Shown here piece after piece: positions 6,021 through 8,601 of a DNA stretch of 8,601 nt. Position numbers and translations under genes: made by a program. Under the pieces are notes generated by a model, which saw nothing but the letters and a program-made list of their open reading frames with translations, did no database searches and was not told where the DNA came from. The DNA comes from Cloacimonetes bacterium SCGC AAA252-N17 (GTDB lineage Bacteria; Cloacimonadota; Cloacimonadia; JGIOTU-2): positions 24,199 to 32,799 of the forward strand of contig ASNI01000027.1 of NCBI GenBank assembly GCA_000404785.1. Reading direction: 5' to 3'. The number at the start of each line of letters is the position of its first letter. Position 1 is the first letter of the stretch.

Positions 6021-6989
6021 TTATTCTTTATCAGTTTCAAGATAGGTTCGTATTCTGTTTTTGCGTTCAATCTCCTTTTGAACTCTTTCATTAAACACTT
6101 CTGCAGCATTATGACCATAAACCTTCAGCATATGGTTCATAGCTATAACCTCAACGATAGCAGCAATGCTCTTACCGGGTGAAACAGGTAGATATATGAT
6201 TGGGATTTCTACATCGAGGATGCGGTTAAAACGTTCCTTCAAGCCAATTCTTTCATAATCCATATTATGACGCCACGGAATTAGCTCAACCTGAGTTTCA
6301 ATCCGTTTCTGCATTCTAATGGCGCGGATTCCGAACATAGCTTCAATATCGAGAAGTCCAATACCGCGAATCTCCATAAAATGTCCGAGCTGCTTATTTA
6401 CATCTCCAATAATAATATCCATTCGTTTTTTAATATGGACAACATCATCAGAAATAAGCCGATGACCACGTGAAACCAATTCCAGTGCACACTCGCTTTT
6501 CCCGATTCCGCTCTGACCAGTGACTAGAATTCCCACACCGAACACATCAACAAGGGTTCCATGAATGGATTTGGAAGGTGCAAACCAGTCCTGCAGGAAA
6601 TTCGATAAACCATGATAAAGAGCAATAGTTTTCATGCGGGATTGGATCACGGGAATGTTATGTTCATCAGCAAGGAAGACCAGCTCTCTTGTAGGAAAAA
6701 GCCCTTTAGAGATCACAAAACAGGGGATATCGAACTGGGAGAAAAGTTTTTTTATCTTATCATATCGAGTAGAGGGTTCAAGGGATTTTAGATATTGAAC
6801 TTCAGTTTCACCAAGTACCTGAATTCTATCATAGGCATAGGTATCTGTAAATCCGGCAAAAGCAAGTCCCGGACGGGAAAGTTCAGGCGTAGTAATTTCC
6901 TTTGAAAGTCCCTTTTTCTTTGAAAGAAGAGTAAAAGTTAAATCCTTCTGTTTAAGCTCGAATAGCATTTCTACAGTTAATGCTTTCAT
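6021..6989 (-). CDS. hprK: HPr kinase/phosphorylase
   Basis: HprK phosphorylates Ser46 of HPr with ATP or pyrophosphate and removes the phosphate by phosphorolysis, linking energy state to PTS signalling. The 322-residue product is of normal length. The N-terminal domain covers about residues 1-130. The catalytic domain shows His143 in HGTLVDVFG, the Walker A motif GQSGIGKS (158-165) with Glu166, Asp181-Asp182 in LISDDVV, and the family signature EIRGIGLLDIEAMFG (206-220). The C-terminal PVSPGKSIAAIVEVIAMNHMLK (268-289) is also typical. The start ATG (6989-6987) is preceded by a GAGG ribosome site and lies 11 bases after hpf. The neighbouring ptsH product is its substrate, which supports the call independently. 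Confidence 0.97.
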   Translation of the reverse strand: MKALTVEMLFELKQKDLTFTLLSKKKGLSKEITTPELSRPGLAFAGFTDTYAYDRIQVLGETEVQYLKSLEPSTRYDKIKKLFSQFDIPCFVISKGLFPTRELVFLADEHNIPVIQSRMKTIALYHGLSNFLQDWFAPSKSIHGTLVDVFGVGILVTGQSGIGKSECALELVSRGHRLISDDVVHIKKRMDIIIGDVNKQLGHFMEIRGIGLLDIEAMFGIRAIRMQKRIETQVELIPWRHNMDYERIGLKERFNRILDVEIPIIYLPVSPGKSIAAIVEVIAMNHMLKVYGHNAAEVFNERVQKEIERKNRIRTYLETDKE

Positions 6990-7000
6990 TATTGCCTCAT

Positions 7001-7510
7001 TTATTGAATTTCAATGACTTCGTAGCCGTTTTTGATCTTTTTTATTATCGCATACTTATCTGTTCCTGTATTTCGAAAAAGAAAGAAACCATTATCCCTT
7101 TTATTAAACTCGTCAATTGCTCTATCAAGGTCAAGTTCTACGGGTTTTATAGTTTTTTGAATGATATTCAAAGTGGCGATCTCTGATTTTTCAAGTTCTT
7201 TCAGTGCGACCTTATCGTTTGAATGATGCCGCTTCATCTTTCCGATCTGTTTTTTGATCTGTCGCTCGATTTTTCTTATTACGCTATCGATGGCAGTATA
7301 CATATCCTGTTCGCGGGACTTAGCAACTAAGTTCAATTTTTTTACACTCAGATTTAATTCAGCAATGTTTCTGTTCTTCTCAGCCCGTAATATCATCTCA
7401 TCGACGATAATATGGTCGAAATATTTTTTAAGTCCTCTCATTGCGATATCCGCATAATCCTTGATAGGATCAGTTAACTCGAAATGACGTGCAGTAATTG
7501 TGATTTGCAT
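7001..7510 (-). CDS. hpf: Ribosome hibernation promoting factor, long form
   Basis: Hpf binds the 30S subunit at the mRNA and tRNA channel and, in its long form, joins ribosomes into inactive 100S dimers during slow growth. The 169-residue product has the S30AE domain at the N-terminus (about 1-97, opening MQITITARHFELTDPIKDYA). After a short basic linker comes the C-terminal dimerisation domain (about 112-169) with KPVELDLDRAIDEF and GFFLFRNTGTDKYAII. The linker is shorter than in many long forms. The ATG follows a GAGG site nine bases upstream and lies 16 bases after lipA. The place of hpf directly before hprK suggests shared control by growth or energy state; that is inference. Confidence 0.93.
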   Translation of the reverse strand: MQITITARHFELTDPIKDYADIAMRGLKKYFDHIIVDEMILRAEKNRNIAELNLSVKKLNLVAKSREQDMYTAIDSVIRKIERQIKKQIGKMKRHHSNDKVALKELEKSEIATLNIIQKTIKPVELDLDRAIDEFNKRDNGFFLFRNTGTDKYAIIKKIKNGYEVIEIQ

Positions 7511-7526
7511 AGTTTCATACCTCGCT

Positions 7527-8402
7527 TTATTTATTTTGTAGAATGGTTGCCAAATTTTGAGAATAATAGGAACTTCTCACCAGCGGAGCAGACTCAATAT
7601 AGAGAAATCCCATTTTCATTCCTTTGTTTTTATAATCTTCAAAAAGTTTCGGATGGATATATTCCTGCACCGGATAATTCTTTTTTGTTGCCTGCAAGTA
7701 TTGCCCGATTGTCAGCATATCTACTCCAACATTCCTGGCATCTTTCATAACTTGCAATACTTCATCTTGTGATTCGCCCAATCCAACCATAATACCTGTC
7801 TTTGTAATGATTTTTGGATCCTGCTGCTTCACTCTTTCCAAAAGAGCGAGCGAACGCTTATAATCTGCCTGAGGTCTGATGGTTGAATATAATCGCTTAA
7901 TGGTTTCCAGATTATGATTGAAAATCGTCGGTTTTTCTTTCACAATTGTATCAATTGCACTTTCTTTTCCATTGAAATCGGGAGTGAGCACTTCGATGAA
8001 TACCTTATCTCCGAGCAAAGCTCTGATCTCTTTGATGGTTTGCTGGAAATGTCCAGCACCTCCATCTTCAAGATCGTCACGTGTTACAGAGGTGATGATC
8101 ACATGCTTTAGACCAAGTTTTTGTGACATTTCTGCGACTCTGCGCGGTTCGTCAGGATCAAGAGGTAATGGATATGCAGTCGTGGGTATCGCACAGAATC
8201 TGCAATTTCTTGTGCATTCATCTCCCATAATAAGGAAAACAGCGGAGCCCTTTTCAAAACATTCTCCCCGGTTTGGGCAGCGCGCGCTTTCACACACTGT
8301 ATGAAGTTTATACTTCGATAGCATTTTTGCGAGATTGGCAGTATTCGATGCACCAAGCATCTCTGCTTTCAACCAGGATGGTTTTCTTAATAGTTTATTC
8401 AT
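7527..8402 (-). CDS. lipA: Lipoyl synthase (radical SAM)
   Basis: LipA inserts two sulfur atoms into octanoyl groups bound to the lipoyl domains of 2-oxoacid dehydrogenases and the glycine cleavage H protein. The 291-residue product is full length. It shows the auxiliary cluster cysteines Cys37, Cys42 and Cys48 (CESARCPNRGEC), the radical SAM cysteines Cys63, Cys67 and Cys70 (CTRNCRFC), SVTRDDLEDGGAGHF (105-119), and the C-terminal RSSY (276-279) whose serine ligates the auxiliary cluster. The ATG at 8402-8400 fits the family start (KPSWLK at 7-12). No Shine-Dalgarno sequence is seen in front; the upstream DNA is AT-rich. No lipoate ligase or octanoyltransferase gene is in the window. It is the first gene of the leftward operon. 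Confidence 0.97.
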   Translation of the reverse strand: MNKLLRKPSWLKAEMLGASNTANLAKMLSKYKLHTVCESARCPNRGECFEKGSAVFLIMGDECTRNCRFCAIPTTAYPLPLDPDEPRRVAEMSQKLGLKHVIITSVTRDDLEDGGAGHFQQTIKEIRALLGDKVFIEVLTPDFNGKESAIDTIVKEKPTIFNHNLETIKRLYSTIRPQADYKRSLALLERVKQQDPKIITKTGIMVGLGESQDEVLQVMKDARNVGVDMLTIGQYLQATKKNYPVQEYIHPKLFEDYKNKGMKMGFLYIESAPLVRSSYYSQNLATILQNK

Positions 8403-8406
8403 GTAT

Positions 8407-8437
8407 TTTATACTAATAATTTACTGGAAAATGTAAA
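8407..8437 (-). promoter_or_regulatory. Possible promoter of the lipA operon
   Basis: On the minus strand TTTACA (8437-8432) and TATAAA (8412-8407) each match the standard hexamers in five of six positions, with a 19-base spacer. Transcription would begin at about the ATG itself, giving a leaderless message; this would fit the missing Shine-Dalgarno sequence. In such AT-rich DNA these matches may be chance. Confidence 0.25.
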
Positions 8438-8482
8438 AGGCAAATTTAATTAACTGAAGATTCGCGGGACGTGGAAAAATAC

Positions 8483-8501
8483 TTAAATAAATCATATTTA
8501 A
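8483..8501. other. Perfect 7-base inverted repeat upstream of lipA
   Basis: TTAAATA (8483-8489) and TATTTAA (8495-8501) surround the five bases AATCA. The size and symmetry would suit a regulator's operator, about 80 bases upstream of lipA. It is all A and T, so chance is quite possible. Confidence 0.25.
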
Positions 8502-8544
8502 CCTCTTATAATATATTCTTCGAAATGATGAGTAAGATTTATAT

Positions 8545-8585
8545 TAATTTCTAAATCCTAATTTCTAATGACAAATAAAATGTCA
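8545..8585. repeat. Short repeat with two TAATTTCTA units and a TGACA/TGTCA inverted repeat
   Basis: TAATTTCTA occurs at 8545-8553 and 8559-8567 (14-base period). TGACA (8569-8573) and TGTCA (8581-8585) are inverted copies. I recall this kind of sequence as a dispersed intergenic element in many environmental genomes, where its minus strand is often misannotated as peptides such as LEIRN. Only one copy is within this window. Confidence 0.45.
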
Positions 8586-8601
8586 AAGTAATTTTTTCTT
8601 C

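Larger units (their letters stand above)
8403..8601. other. Gene-free DNA upstream of lipA: promoter region and repeat
   Basis: No gene is seen in these 199 bases. The left part must hold the promoter of the lipA-mtaB operon. The middle holds a 7-base inverted repeat, and the right end a short repeat of the TAATTTCTA type. The sequence is strongly AT-rich. Confidence 0.6.

Overview
The window is AT-rich bacterial DNA carrying conserved housekeeping and regulatory genes, not an obvious mobile or defence region. HPr with both His15 and Ser46, next to HPr kinase/phosphorylase, a long-form hibernation factor, lipoyl synthase and an archaeal-type bifunctional phosphoglucose/phosphomannose isomerase, suggests a deep-branching Gram-negative lineage of the FCB/Cloacimonadota kind. 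This is a tentative guess from gene content; nothing in the window fixes the taxon. The intergenic DNA is rich in short dispersed-repeat sequence of a sort I recall from many environmental genomes.

Left end (1-1340, plus strand): the C-terminal 62 codons of pseudouridine-5'-phosphate glycosidase (psuG). Then comes a 485-base gene-free stretch made largely of repeat pieces, followed by the first ~213 codons of CTP synthase (pyrG). pyrG breaks off abruptly near position 1311.

Middle and right (1303-8402, minus strand): a tightly packed gene string reading leftwards: lipA, hpf, hprK, ptsH, ptsI, a phosphoglucose/phosphomannose isomerase, purN, mtaB. Gaps are 16, 11, 0, -1, 33, 7 and 13 bases, so this looks like one operon starting near 8402. 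Its core (hprK-ptsH-ptsI) is the soluble part of a phosphotransferase system: PtsI phosphorylates HPr at His15 from PEP, and HprK phosphorylates or dephosphorylates Ser46. No sugar-specific EII protein is encoded here, so a regulatory role is plausible. Hpf silences ribosomes in slow growth, LipA makes the lipoyl cofactor, PurN supplies a purine-pathway formyl transfer, and MtaB modifies tRNA.

Two anomalies dominate. First, pyrG and mtaB converge on one breakpoint (about 1311-1323) and both lose their 3' parts there, which points to a rearrangement or a chimeric assembly join. Second, the isomerase gene needs a frame change at a run of seven A (minus strand, 3884-3878) to join its N-terminus to its catalytic body. 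I found no convincing novel biological system; the most interesting material is the breakpoint, the frameshift and the repeat mosaics, one of which appears to supply the C-terminus of PurN.
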